Below, piece by piece: positions 26,211 through 32,694 of a DNA stretch of 64,000 bases (positions are counted from its first letter, which is position 1; the number at the start of each line of letters is the position of its first letter). The notes beneath the pieces are model-generated. The model saw nothing but the letters and a program-made list of their open reading frames with translations. It searched no databases and was not told where the DNA came from. Position numbers and translations under genes: made by a program. Location of the stretch: the NCBI RefSeq assembly GCF_014696615.1, contig NZ_JACJQJ010000022.1:59839-123838 (forward strand), written 5' to 3'. The DNA comes from Nostoc linckia FACHB-104. GTDB lineage: Bacteria; Cyanobacteriota; Cyanobacteriia; Cyanobacteriales; Nostocaceae.

Positions 26211-26788
26211 TGGCGAAAGTTGAACGCGAATCAATCAACTTCAAACTGCCCAAGCCGTTGGTCGAGGCACTCAGAGCCGCAGCTAAAGAACGCAACACCA
26301 CCGCCACAGATTTGGTGATTCAGGGGTTACATCACATCCTGGGTGAAGTAGATGGTATGGAAACTGATGTAGAAACCCGTCTGCATCAACTAGAAGCAGA
26401 ATTAAACCGTCTTACCAGTGGTATAGAAAGCCGCGTGGAAAATGAGTTAGGGCAGCACTCCCACCGCTTAAGCAGCTTAGAACAAAAGCATGAAGCAATG
26501 GCAACCAAGTTGGCCCAATTAGAGGGCGCACTTAATGCAGGGCAGCGCTACAAAAGTCCAGCCAGACGACAAGGTTATGCTTACAACAGCCAAGTTCCCC
26601 AATCGCTGGAACTTCAGCCATTCCTAGCAGAGAACTTAGCCAAAAGGTTGGGAATAGATACGGCAACCTTGGCGCGTGAGCAAAAAAATAAAAGTCAATC
26701 TGATTTTGAACGCTGGAGCCGCAATCGCGATCCAAGTAGTACAGCGTGGCGCTATCAGGATGACGGGCTTTATCATCCCATCAAGTAA
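26210..26788 (+). CDS. RHH/coiled-coil DNA-binding protein (paralogue of 19993)
   Basis: A 192-residue protein. The N-terminal 45 residues (INFKLPKPLVEALRAAAKER, then NTTATDLVIQGL) form a typical RHH DNA-binding unit. A coiled coil (about 50-105) is followed by the C-terminal domain LAKRLGIDTATL, WSRNRDPSS and GLYHPIK, shared with the 19993-20574 protein. A perfect inverted repeat overlaps its start. A decayed copy of its N-terminal coding region lies at 29144-29254, so this gene family has been duplicated at least twice in the window. The role is probably a maintenance or integration regulator, by inference. Confidence 0.75.
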   Translation: MAKVERESINFKLPKPLVEALRAAAKERNTTATDLVIQGLHHILGEVDGMETDVETRLHQLEAELNRLTSGIESRVENELGQHSHRLSSLEQKHEAMATKLAQLEGALNAGQRYKSPARRQGYAYNSQVPQSLELQPFLAENLAKRLGIDTATLAREQKNKSQSDFERWSRNRDPSSTAWRYQDDGLYHPIK

Positions 26789-27020
26789 GGGGAGACCGCA
26801 AAAAAAGTTTCATAGCCGTATTTTGGGATTATTCGTTGTGTGGCGTGGATCTGGGTGATGACGGCTGGTATCTTTTTTCAGGGCTTGTGCCTAAACTCCA
26901 ATTATCCTTGATAAGCTTCTGTTATGGATAGTATTTACTATTTATTGTCAAGTGCTGTTGACTATTTGTAACAATATCGGTAAATTGGTTTACATAAAGT
27001 AATAAACCAGAGAAAAAACT

Positions 27021-27191
27021 ATGTATACCACTATTAATGAAAGCGGCATTCTTAATAACTACGCGACTGAACCCCAACTTTACTACGCTGAATATCCAAA
27101 CATTGAGCTGCAAAATCGTTACAAGTTTCAAGGTGCGATTGCCACCTTATTAGTCACTACTCTAGTTTTGGTTGCCTTGGGCGTTAGCTAA
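27021..27191 (+). CDS. psb34: Psb34-like (Ssl1498 family) photosystem II assembly protein
   Basis: A 56-residue protein starting MYTTINESGILNNYATEPQL, then YYAEYPN, ending in a single membrane helix (GAIATLLVTTLVLVALGVS). This matches the Ssl1498/Psb34 family of single-pass thylakoid proteins, which bind photosystem II assembly intermediates near CP47 and are related to high-light-inducible proteins. The family is specific to oxygenic phototrophs. A plasmid copy is likely an extra paralogue of a chromosomal gene. It is monocistronic, with a terminator 50 bases downstream. Confidence 0.82.
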   Translation: MYTTINESGILNNYATEPQLYYAEYPNIELQNRYKFQGAIATLLVTTLVLVALGVS

Positions 27192-27241
27192 GATTTTTAG
27201 ACTTCGGTTACGGTATCTCTCTCATCATTATTTGTAATTCT

Positions 27242-27276
27242 CCCCGTCACCTCGGTAATTAACGCCGGGGTTTTTT
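27242..27276 (+). terminator. Probable terminator after psb34
   Basis: CCCCG pairs with CGGGG around a long GC-containing loop and is followed by six T. It lies about 50 bases after the psb34 stop. The stem is short, so strength is uncertain. Confidence 0.6.
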
Positions 27277-27330
27277 GTTGTTGTTGAGTGCGATCTCCAT
27301 AGTTAAGGAATGAAGACCTTTCCACCAAAA

Positions 27331-27350
27331 ACCCAGTCGTTGTGACTGGG
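27331..27350. other. Perfect 7-bp hairpin
   Basis: CCCAGTC-gttgt-GACTGGG. On the minus strand it is followed by GTTTTTGG, so it could act as a weak minus-strand terminator, or it may be the first hairpin of the structured region that follows. Confidence 0.35.
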
Positions 27351-27410
27351 CTTGGATGGGATATATTCCCCTGGTTATTTATAGAAGTTATTCATAGTTC
27401 GGCACTCTGA

Positions 27411-27556
27411 TAGTTACTACCATAAGGGTGCTGGCAATTTCGGAAAACTATGTTTAGTTCTAAAAATTTTCTTGCATCCAATAGAGTGATCACGGGAGCA
27501 AAGCTAAAGAACGAAAACTTTAGCCCTAGCACCCTACGAAGGTGTGTAACTACTAA
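27411..27556 (+). ncRNA. Candidate structured RNA upstream of nucA
   Basis: The left arm contains AGTTAC, then ACC, then AGGGTGCT; the right arm contains AGCACCCT, then GGT, then GTAACT. These pair in order to form a long closing stem around an interior of about 95 bases. Inside, GCTAAAG-aacgaaaa-CTTTAGC is a perfect hairpin. This nested pairing is unlikely by chance in an AT-rich gap. It could be a leader element of nucA (start 27633) or a small RNA. It does not match a riboswitch class that I can recall. Confidence 0.4.
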
Positions 27557-27632
27557 AAGTAAAACTCAGCGGAACTTTGGAAATACAATCAATTAGCTGA
27601 AGTGAAATAAATCTCATTGGGTACAGGAATTT

Positions 27633-28457
27633 ATGGTCAGGAGTCTTTTTTGGGGTGTAGCGGTTTTGGTGGCGCTTATGGTTGGGTGTTCACCTGCTCA
27701 ATCCCAAGTGCCACCGAACACTGAACTTTCCCCATCAATAAGTGTGCATTTACTCCTGGGAAATGCTAGTGGGGCAACGCCAACAAAGCTTACGCCTGAT
27801 AATTACCTCATGGTAAAAAATCAATATGCACTCTCTTACAACCAAAGTAAAGGAACTGCGAATTGGGCAAGCTGGCAGCTTAACAAGTCATGGCTAGGGA
27901 ACGCAGAGCGCCAGGATAACTTCCGCCCAGACAATACGTTGCCCTCTGGTTGGGTGCGAGTCACTCCTTCTATGTACTCTGGTTCAGGTTATGACCGAGG
28001 TCATATTGTACCTTCGGCAGACCGTTCTCTGACGGTAGAGGATAATTCTGCCACTTTCTTGATGACCAACATGATGCCTCAAACGCCGGACAACAACCGC
28101 AACACTTGGGGCAATTTAGAAGACTATTGTCGAGAACTGGTAAGTCTTGGCAAAGAACTTTATATTGTCGCCGGGCCAAGTGGTAGTCTTGGCGAACCCC
28201 TCAAGGGTAAGGTGACAGTTCCTAAATCCACTTGGAAGATTGTTGTTGTACTAGATAGCCCAGGCTCTCTTATTAATGGTATTACCGCTAATACTCGTGT
28301 CATCGCGGTAAACATACCGAATGAACAAGAAATCAATAATGACTGGAGAACCTATAAAGTCAGTGTTGACGAATTAGAAAAACTCACAGGCTATGATTTT
28401 CTCTCGAATGTTTCCCCAAATATTCAGGAAGTAATTGAAAGTAAGGTAGATCCGTAA
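27633..28457 (+). CDS. nucA: NucA-type secreted non-specific DNA/RNA endonuclease
   Basis: A 274-residue protein very like Anabaena NucA, a sugar-non-specific nuclease of the beta-beta-alpha-metal (DRGH) superfamily. A signal peptide with a possible lipobox (VALMVGC) is followed by the catalytic segment SGYDRGHIVPSADRS with the general-base His, and NNRNTWGNLEDY with the metal-binding Asn and the conserved Glu. AGGA lies five bases upstream of the ATG. The enzyme degrades extracellular or periplasmic nucleic acids. It converges on its inhibitor gene with a five-base gap. Confidence 0.93.
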   Translation: MVRSLFWGVAVLVALMVGCSPAQSQVPPNTELSPSISVHLLLGNASGATPTKLTPDNYLMVKNQYALSYNQSKGTANWASWQLNKSWLGNAERQDNFRPDNTLPSGWVRVTPSMYSGSGYDRGHIVPSADRSLTVEDNSATFLMTNMMPQTPDNNRNTWGNLEDYCRELVSLGKELYIVAGPSGSLGEPLKGKVTVPKSTWKIVVVLDSPGSLINGITANTRVIAVNIPNEQEINNDWRTYKVSVDELEKLTGYDFLSNVSPNIQEVIESKVDP

Positions 28458-28462
28458 ATAAC

Positions 28463-28867
28463 TCAAGTTTCTACAACTTGAGTGGAAAGCCCTGCTAAGT
28501 CAGATGATGGCGTGGTTCCTAGAATATAAACATCAACTTCTTTGCTACCGAGGCGATACACTTGTGGGTTACTGAGATTGGCTTTAATTACCTGCACTAG
28601 ATTCTGGAATTTTTTCACAGTTTCTTGCTCAGAAGGGCTATGCCAATCTTCTTCTTTTGCCGCCACCCTAAAGAAATCATCAACTGCTATTACTTTGATA
28701 GGTGTATCTGGGGAATGATCTGTCTGTTGCACAACTTTTTCTGGGGTTACAGGTGCGATACCTGACCAAAGAAACACCAAAAATGGATACTCGGATTCGC
28801 TGATAAAAAACAAGCCATCAGATGCTTGTTTTAAAAAAGCGATAATTTCTGAATTGGTATTAGTCAT
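28463..28867 (-). CDS. nuiA: NuiA-type nuclease inhibitor
   Basis: A 134-residue cytoplasmic protein matching Anabaena NuiA, the tight-binding inhibitor of NucA (fold related to pathogenesis-related protein 1). Recognisable segments are LKQASDGLFFISESEYPF, NPQVYRLGSKEVDVY and the C-terminus AGLSTQVVET. In the known NucA:NuiA complex the C-terminal Thr reaches the catalytic metal, and that Thr is present here. It is tail-to-tail with nucA, so each has its own promoter and immunity can be expressed separately from the enzyme. Confidence 0.92.
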   Translation of the reverse strand: MTNTNSEIIAFLKQASDGLFFISESEYPFLVFLWSGIAPVTPEKVVQQTDHSPDTPIKVIAVDDFFRVAAKEEDWHSPSEQETVKKFQNLVQVIKANLSNPQVYRLGSKEVDVYILGTTPSSDLAGLSTQVVET

Positions 28868-29143
28868 AAACTAAAAAAAAGCAATATTTTCATCTATGGA
28901 TGCTGGGATTAATAAGAATTCAATCAACTAATTTTGACTGACAATAAGAAAGAGTGTATTCGGAGCTAATTGACATTTTATAGGGTAGATTTATGAGATA
29001 AAACTGCTCAAAAGATGCTTCCTGCACTACCGTCTCATCAAAGGAGGAACATCTACCAGCTTCTTACAAGTTAACTAGTTTGGCGTTACTATTGGTTGCA
29101 GAAAAATCGCCCCATTACTAAATTTTACCAAGTTAAGAGGTTT

Positions 29144-29254
29144 TTCAAACTGCCCAAGTCGTTGAGCGAGGTACTTAGGGTGGCCGCCAAGATATCCACT
29201 TAGAGCCGCAGCCAAAAAACGCAACACCACCGCTACTGATTTGGTGATTCAGAG
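29144..29254 (+). pseudogene. Decayed copy of the RHH gene start (26210 family)
   Basis: The sequence TTCAAACTGCCCAAG, then CGAGGTACTTAGG, then GAGCCGCAGCC, AACGCAACACCACCGC and GATTTGGTGATTCAG matches codons of the first 40 residues of the gene at 26210. A short internal duplication, a frame change and loss of the rest show that it is a dead fragment. Confidence 0.75.
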
Positions 29255-29618
29255 TGCGATCGCGAGTCAACAGAAGCAGACTGATCGTTAGGCTTTCCCC
29301 CAAAACTGTGCAGTAGACAAATACATACTACAACTGTATTATTGAAATTAATCTTAATTACAAATACTACAAACCTTCAATGATCAGCAGATTTTCCTCA
29401 ACCATTATTAGCGTGATGCATTGCCAACCCAGCCTGGGTTTAGGCAGAGCTATCGCGCTGTTTGCGTTTGAAGGAACATATCGCAATGGCGGCGGTAAAT
29501 CTGTAAACGTTGGCATTTTGGGAGCAATTACCGAATGGCTCAATCCAGATCAACTTATTCAAAGCGGGAGGTGCAGATGTCTAGCACCAACATAGGGCAA
29601 AAAGTATCGATGACCTGA

Positions 29619-29659
29619 CCCCCCGCTTCTTTTCACCAGAGGCGGGGGTTATTTTTTTA
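29619..29659 (+). terminator. Probable terminator
   Basis: ACCCCCCGCTTCT pairs imperfectly with AGAGGCGGGGGTT around a short TTTCACC loop, followed by ATTTTTTT. The gene it closes is unclear; it lies just upstream of the HNH gene. Confidence 0.65.
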
Positions 29660-29674
29660 GGAGTGAATTAACTT

Positions 29675-30212
29675 ATGGAAGCTCAACCACCTTTTCAGCA
29701 ACCACACATATTACAAAATTCAGTTGTGGTGTTCTCTAAAAACTACTTACCACGCTTCACGCATCAACATCAAACGAGCGATCGCACTGTTAGTCACAGG
29801 TCAAGCAGAAACGTTGAATTTTGGTACTACAAAGCAGTGCGAAGTTCGCTCTCCTAATGTCGTACTACAAGTACCTGAACACATCCGCTTAACCATTGGC
29901 AATCCCGAACGTCATTGGAAAGTACCCCCCGTGAATCGGCGTGAAGTACTCAAGCGTGATAACCACACATGCCTTTACTGCGGTAGCACCAAGCATTTAA
30001 CGCTTGACCATGTAATTCCTCGCTCAAAAGGTGGACAGCATACCTGGGACAACGTTGTAACAGCTTGTGAGAAGTGTAATTCAATTAAGAGTGATCGCCT
30101 ACCCCATGAAGCAGGAATGGTACTGAAAACCAAGCCCAAAGCGCCAATTCACCCAGCAGTGGCATTTGCAGAACAGTTTTGGAGCGCACAACGCCTGAGT
30201 GAAACTGAGTAA
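29675..30212 (+). pseudogene. HNH endonuclease, frameshifted near its N-terminus
   Basis: The gene starts MEAQPPFQQPHILQNSVVVF with TAGGAG upstream, but after SKNYLP the frame shifts by one base near 29751. The remainder continues in another frame: SRINIKRAIALLVTGQAETL, then VNRREVLKRDNHTCLYCGST, LDHVIPRSKGG and NVVTACEKCNSIK. These form the cyanobacterial HNH nuclease core with its zinc cysteines and HNH residues intact. The shift is probably inactivating unless an internal start is used. Confidence 0.82.
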
Positions 30213-30298
30213 TTTACTCAAACTCAATCACAGAGGGCAATATAGCCATTAAGCAACCCTTACCCTCTCAGTTCTGAAAAAAAGTTTGTAGTATGCCC

Positions 30299-30327
30299 TT
30301 GACACTTTGTAGTACAGTATGTAGTAT
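30299..30327 (+). promoter_or_regulatory. Sigma70-type promoter of the tRNA array
   Basis: TTGACA at 30299, a 17-base spacer, then TAGTAT at 30322. It lies about 85 bases before the first tRNA. TTTGTAGTA-type short repeats surround it. No other strong promoter is seen before tRNA-Asp. Confidence 0.6.
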
Positions 30328-30413
30328 AAATGTAGTGAAGCAAAAGAGCCTCTACAAAAGGCACAGCACTAACACCTCTGAACCTTGAAAACTGAATAAT
30401 TGCCACCCAACGT

Positions 30414-30489
30414 GGGGGTGTAGCTTAGTCCGGTTTAAAGCAGTCGCCTGTCGAGCGAAAGAACGTGAGTTCAAATCTCATCATCCCCG
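30414..30489 (+). tRNA. tRNA-Asp (GTC)
   Basis: Acceptor arm GGGGGTG pairs with CATCCCC. The anticodon loop CTGTCGA gives GTC. The anticodon stem has one mismatch at its outer pair. CCA is not encoded. This is the first gene of the array. Confidence 0.82.
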
Positions 30490-30500
30490 TGTAACATTAC

Positions 30501-30576
30501 GTCCAGGTCGCCAAGTGTTTAAGGCATCGGCTTGCAACACCGACAATCGTGGGTTGAAATCCCACCCTGGACTCCA
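30501..30576 (+). tRNA. tRNA-Cys (GCA), with encoded CCA
   Basis: Acceptor GTCCAGG pairs with CCTGGAC; discriminator T followed by CCA. The loop TTGCAAC gives GCA, with a mismatch closing the loop. Reading the loop as CTTGCAA (Ala) would destroy the stem. Confidence 0.7.
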
Positions 30577-30581
30577 AACGT

Positions 30582-30658
30582 TGCAGTGTAGCGATTTACG
30601 GCAAAGCCCCAAGCTCATAACTTGGTATATGCGAGTTCGACTCTCGCCACTGCTACCA
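30582..30658 (+). tRNA. tRNA with CAT anticodon (elongator Met or Ile2), encoded CCA
   Basis: The stem CCAAG/CTTGG encloses the loop CTCATAA. The first acceptor pair is a T-T mismatch. The anticodon stem lacks the three G-C pairs of initiators, so elongator Met or a lysidine-type Ile is more likely. Confidence 0.7.
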
Positions 30659-30661
30659 AAT

Positions 30662-30732
30662 GCACAGATGGTGTAATGGCAACACCACAGTCTCCAAAAC
30701 TGTTGTTCTGGGTTCAAGTCCTAGTCTGTGCG
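30662..30732 (+). tRNA. tRNA-Trp (CCA)
   Basis: Acceptor GCACAGA pairs with TCTGTGC; discriminator G. Stem ACAGT/ACTGT with loop CTCCAAA gives anticodon CCA. Confidence 0.85.
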
Positions 30733-30757
30733 TTGCCGTGTCCTGATCGAAAAAGCT

Positions 30758-30829
<72 letters not shown>

Positions 30830-30859
30830 AACAGCTTTTTCAACTTACATGGCATACAT

Positions 30860-31164
30860 GGGTAGCCGCCGAGATACGTGCAAAAAGAGACACTTTGTAA
30901 ATAAATATTGCAAACAATCCCTTGTTGATTTACTAACTTGCCCAAAAATGATATTAGGAGAATCAAACTTTTGCACGATAAAACCAAGCTTTCACCTCTT
31001 TTTGTGTCTGACACTTGCCCAAAAATGACCCTTTTAGGGAATGTCTTCATTTGAATAGTCAAGTTTAGGTAGAGGCTGAAACAACGGTAAATTAAGGTTT
31101 TTGGCACTTAGCTTTACAAAACTTTACAACGTGTCCCATTTTGCACATATCTCGGTGGGTACCC
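30860..31164. mobile_element. 305-bp MITE inside the tRNA array
   Basis: The ends GGGTAGCCGCCGAGATACGT and GGGTACCCACCGAGATATGT are inverted and similar over about 40 bases. The flanks are a perfect 5-bp duplication, TACAT (30855-30859 and 31165-31169). Two internal ACTTGCCCAAAAATGA copies are present. There is no coding capacity. It inserted between the CTA tRNA and tRNA-Glu. Confidence 0.85.
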
Positions 31165-31169
31165 TACAT

Positions 31170-31246
31170 GGTGCAGAAGCGAAGTGGTCGAGCGGCAAGT
31201 CTTTCAAGCTTGTAATTAGCGGGTTCGAGTCCCGTCTGCACTACCA
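31170..31246 (+). tRNA. tRNA-Glu (TTC), encoded CCA
   Basis: Acceptor GGTGCAG pairs with CTGCACT. Stem CAAGT/GCTTG with loop CTTTCAA gives TTC. It starts one base after the MITE target duplication. Confidence 0.75.
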
Positions 31247-31253
31247 AATTCAT

Positions 31254-31335
31254 GGGTCGGCTCGCCTATTGGTGTAGATAACGGTCTGTAAAACCGCCGC
31301 GTTCAGTGTTGCTGGTTCAATTCCAGCCCGGCCCA
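31254..31335 (+). tRNA. tRNA-Tyr (GTA)
   Basis: Acceptor GGGTCGG pairs with CCGGCCC. Loop CTGTAAA gives GTA. A long variable arm is present, as expected for bacterial Tyr. Confidence 0.85.
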
Positions 31336-31339
31336 TCAC

Positions 31340-31429
31340 GGAGAGGTGGCTGAGTGGTTAAAAGCATCCTCCTGCTAAGAGGAAGCGGGTAGTTAATGCC
31401 CGTCGAGGGTTCAAATCCCTCCTTCTCCG
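31340..31429 (+). tRNA. tRNA-Ser (GCT)
   Basis: Acceptor GGAGAGG pairs with CTTCTCC; discriminator G as in Ser. Stem TCCTC/GAGGA with loop CTGCTAA gives GCT. The variable arm is long. Confidence 0.9.
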
Positions 31430-31435
31430 CTTTAT

Positions 31436-31531
31436 GAGAACGTGGTGTAACTGGATTGCATCTCAGATTACGAACCTGTAGCTTGCTTCCTGAAGGGTAG
31501 GTTGGGGGTTCAAGTCCTACTGGGGCAGCCA
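31436..31531 (+). tRNA. Degenerate tRNA-like gene, possibly Arg (ACG)
   Basis: A recognisable D arm (GTGTAACTGGATTGCAT) and T loop (TTCAAGT) frame a loop TTACGAA, but the anticodon and acceptor stems pair poorly and the variable region is unusually long. An encoded GCCA follows. It may be a decaying gene; the identity is tentative. Confidence 0.4.
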
Positions 31532-31536
31532 TTTAT

Positions 31537-31612
31537 TGCAGGATGGACGATTGGCAAGTCGCCTTGACTCTGAATCAAGGAGAGGTTGGTTCAACCCCAA
31601 CTCCTGCATCCA
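31537..31612 (+). tRNA. tRNA-Gln (CTG), encoded CCA
   Basis: Acceptor TGCAGGA pairs with TCCTGCA. Stem CTTGA/TCAAG with loop CTCTGAA gives CTG. Confidence 0.8.
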
Positions 31613-31620
31613 AATTTCAA

Positions 31621-31694
31621 TGGGAAGTAGGCAAATAGGCAAAGCCGTCGCACTTTGAATGCGAAGTTTGAAGGTTCGATTCCTTCCTTCCCAG
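31621..31694 (+). tRNA. tRNA-Gln (TTG)
   Basis: Acceptor TGGGAAG pairs with CTTCCCA; discriminator G. Stem TCGCA/TGCGA with loop CTTTGAA gives TTG. Confidence 0.87.
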
Positions 31695-31699
31695 CCTAT

Positions 31700-31774
31700 A
31701 CTCCTGTAGCCCAATTGGAAGAGGCGGCTGTCTCAAAAACAGTCTGTGTGTGGGTTCAAATCCCACCGGGAGTA
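31700..31774 (+). tRNA. tRNA with Leu anticodon CAA, short variable loop
   Basis: Acceptor ACTCCTG pairs with CGGGAGT; discriminator A. Loop CTCAAAA gives CAA. The variable loop is about six bases, unlike canonical class II tRNA-Leu. Confidence 0.75.
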
Positions 31775-31778
31775 CTAA

Positions 31779-31855
31779 CGGGATGTGGCGCAACTTGGTA
31801 GCGCGGCAGCTTTGGGAGCTGAAGGTTGTAGGTTCAAATCCTACCATTCCGACCA
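31779..31855 (+). tRNA. tRNA-Pro (TGG), encoded CCA
   Basis: Acceptor CGGGATG pairs with CATTCCG. Loop TTTGGGA gives TGG. D and T arms are well formed. Confidence 0.87.
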
Positions 31856-31858
31856 TTT

Positions 31859-31932
31859 GCCCTTGTGACGAAACTGGCAAACGTGCTGGTCTTAGAAACC
31901 AGATTTTGTGGGTTCGACTCCCACCAAGGGTA
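31859..31932 (+). tRNA. tRNA with Leu anticodon TAG, short variable loop
   Basis: Acceptor GCCCTTG pairs with CAAGGGT; discriminator A. Stem CTGGT/ACCAG with loop CTTAGAA gives TAG. Variable loop five bases. Confidence 0.78.
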
Positions 31933-31952
31933 CTGGGCAATTGCCCAACCAT

Positions 31953-32030
31953 ACTCCTGTAGTGAAATTGGTAAACGCTTCCGTTTGAAATACGGAATTC
32001 TTACTCTTTCAACTCTTGTCGGGAGTACCA
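31953..32030 (+). tRNA. tRNA-Phe (GAA), encoded CCA, weak T arm
   Basis: Acceptor ACTCCTG pairs with CGGGAGT; ACCA follows. Stem TCCGT/ACGGA with loop TTGAAAT gives GAA. The T arm pairs poorly, so it may be impaired. Confidence 0.65.
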
Positions 32031-32034
32031 ATTT

Positions 32035-32097
32035 GGGTCGTTGGCAGAGCGGGTATGCAGCCGCCTTATCCAGGTTCAACCCCTGGGCGACCCACCA
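32035..32097 (+). pseudogene. Truncated tRNA gene
   Basis: Acceptor GGGTCGT/GCGACCC, T arm (CCAGG TTCAACC CCTGG) and encoded ACCA are intact, but only 63 bases are present. The 3' half of the anticodon arm and the variable region are missing. The 5' half resembles the following tRNA-Lys gene, suggesting a deletion derivative of a related copy. Confidence 0.7.
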
Positions 32098-32113
32098 AAT
32101 ATCAAATAAACAT

Positions 32114-32188
32114 GGGCGTTTGGCAGAACGGTTATGCTCTTGACTCTTAATCAGGCTGACACAGGTTCGACCCCTGTAGCGCCCACCA
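32114..32188 (+). tRNA. tRNA-Lys (CTT), encoded CCA
   Basis: Acceptor GGGCGTT pairs with AGCGCCC imperfectly at its inner end. Stem CTTGA/TCAGG with loop CTCTTAA gives CTT. T arm intact. Confidence 0.8.
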
Positions 32189-32194
32189 AATTTT

Positions 32195-32268
32195 ACCCCT
32201 GTGACGCAATTGGCAGACGTAGCCCGCTTAAAACGGGTTTGTTGCAGGTTCAAGTCCTGTCAGGGGTA
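32195..32268 (+). tRNA. tRNA with Leu anticodon TAA, short variable loop
   Basis: Acceptor ACCCCTG pairs with CAGGGGT; discriminator A. Stem GCCCG/CGGGT with loop CTTAAAA gives TAA. Variable loop five bases. Confidence 0.77.
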
Positions 32269-32270
32269 CT

Positions 32271-32348
32271 CGCGGAGATAGAGCTATGGTGCGCTCTGGG
32301 GTCTCATAAGCCTTCACGTACCGGGTTCAAATCCCGGCTCCGCTACCA
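32271..32348 (+). tRNA. Initiator-like tRNA-fMet (CAT), encoded CCA
   Basis: 5' CGCGGAG pairs with CTCCGCT except at position 1-72 (C-T), the mismatch position diagnostic of bacterial initiators. The D arm GAGCtatggtgcGCTC is initiator-like. Loop CTCATAA gives CAT. The anticodon stem uses G-T pairs rather than three clean G-C pairs. Confidence 0.7.
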
Positions 32349-32351
32349 AAT

Positions 32352-32425
32352 GCTGGTGTAGCTCAATGTGGCAGAGCAACTGTCTTGTAAACAGTAGGTT
32401 GCGGGTTCAACTCCTGTCACCAGCT
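32352..32425 (+). tRNA. tRNA-Thr (TGT)
   Basis: Acceptor GCTGGTG pairs with CACCAGC. Stem ACTGT/ACAGT with loop CTTGTAA gives TGT. Confidence 0.88.
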
Positions 32426-32433
32426 TGACTAAT

Positions 32434-32504
32434 GCGATTGTGGTGTAATGGCAGCATTTGAGTCTTCCAAACTCTAGGTACGAGTTCAAATCTCGTCAAT
32501 CGCT
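32434..32504 (+). tRNA. tRNA-Gly (TCC)
   Basis: Acceptor GCGATTG pairs with CAATCGC. Loop CTTCCAA gives TCC. Confidence 0.87.
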
Positions 32505-32509
32505 TTCTT

Positions 32510-32585
32510 AGCCCTGTAACTCAGTTGGGAGAGTGCCTTTCTTACAAAGAGGAAGTCGCGGGTTCAAACCCTGCCGGGGCTACCA
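32510..32585 (+). tRNA. tRNA-Val (TAC), encoded CCA
   Basis: Acceptor AGCCCTG pairs with CGGGGCT. Loop CTTACAA gives TAC. All arms are formed. Confidence 0.87.
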
Positions 32586-32589
32586 ATTT

Positions 32590-32688
32590 GGGAGTGTCGC
32601 CTAATGGATAAGGCAACCGTCTTCTAAACGGTTTTATGTAGGTACCTTGCCTTAAGCCGCTGCGCGTCTACAAATCCTGTCACTCCTG
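32590..32688 (+). tRNA. tRNA-Arg (TCT) interrupted by a 26-bp repeat in the T loop
   Basis: Acceptor GGGAGTG pairs with CACTCCT; stem ACCGT/ACGGT with loop CTTCTAA gives TCT. The T stem GTAGG/CCTGT is present, but the loop is 33 bases instead of 7. The extra 26 bases include AAGCCGCTGCGCGTC, of the small dispersed repeat type found across heterocyst-forming cyanobacteria. Confidence 0.85.
32645..32670 (+). repeat. Small dispersed repeat inserted in tRNA-Arg
   Basis: The insert reads CTTGCCTTAAGCCGCTGCGC followed by GTCTAC. The same GCGTCTAC-type end follows CCGCTAGCCTGCGGCAAC at about 26108-26132. TAC is repeated at each side, so exact borders are ambiguous by a few bases. Confidence 0.7.
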
Positions 32689-32694
32689 CTACAT

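Larger units (their letters stand above)
28868..29674. other. Intergenic region with decayed gene fragments
   Basis: Upstream of nuiA the region contains a degraded copy of an RHH gene start (29144-29254) and otherwise no convincing gene. A 71-codon frame at 29380-29595 has no ribosome-binding site or recognisable family. A GC-rich stretch followed by T-run at about 29619-29658 (CCCCGC...GCGGGGGTTATTTTTTT) probably terminates something upstream or shields the HNH gene. Confidence 0.45.

Noticed and set aside
29144..29254. A functional second RHH gene
   Set aside because: Frame changes and loss of all downstream sequence show a dead fragment.
29380..29595. 71-codon plus-strand frame
   Set aside because: There is no ribosome-binding site, family or operon context; kept only as part of the intergenic description.
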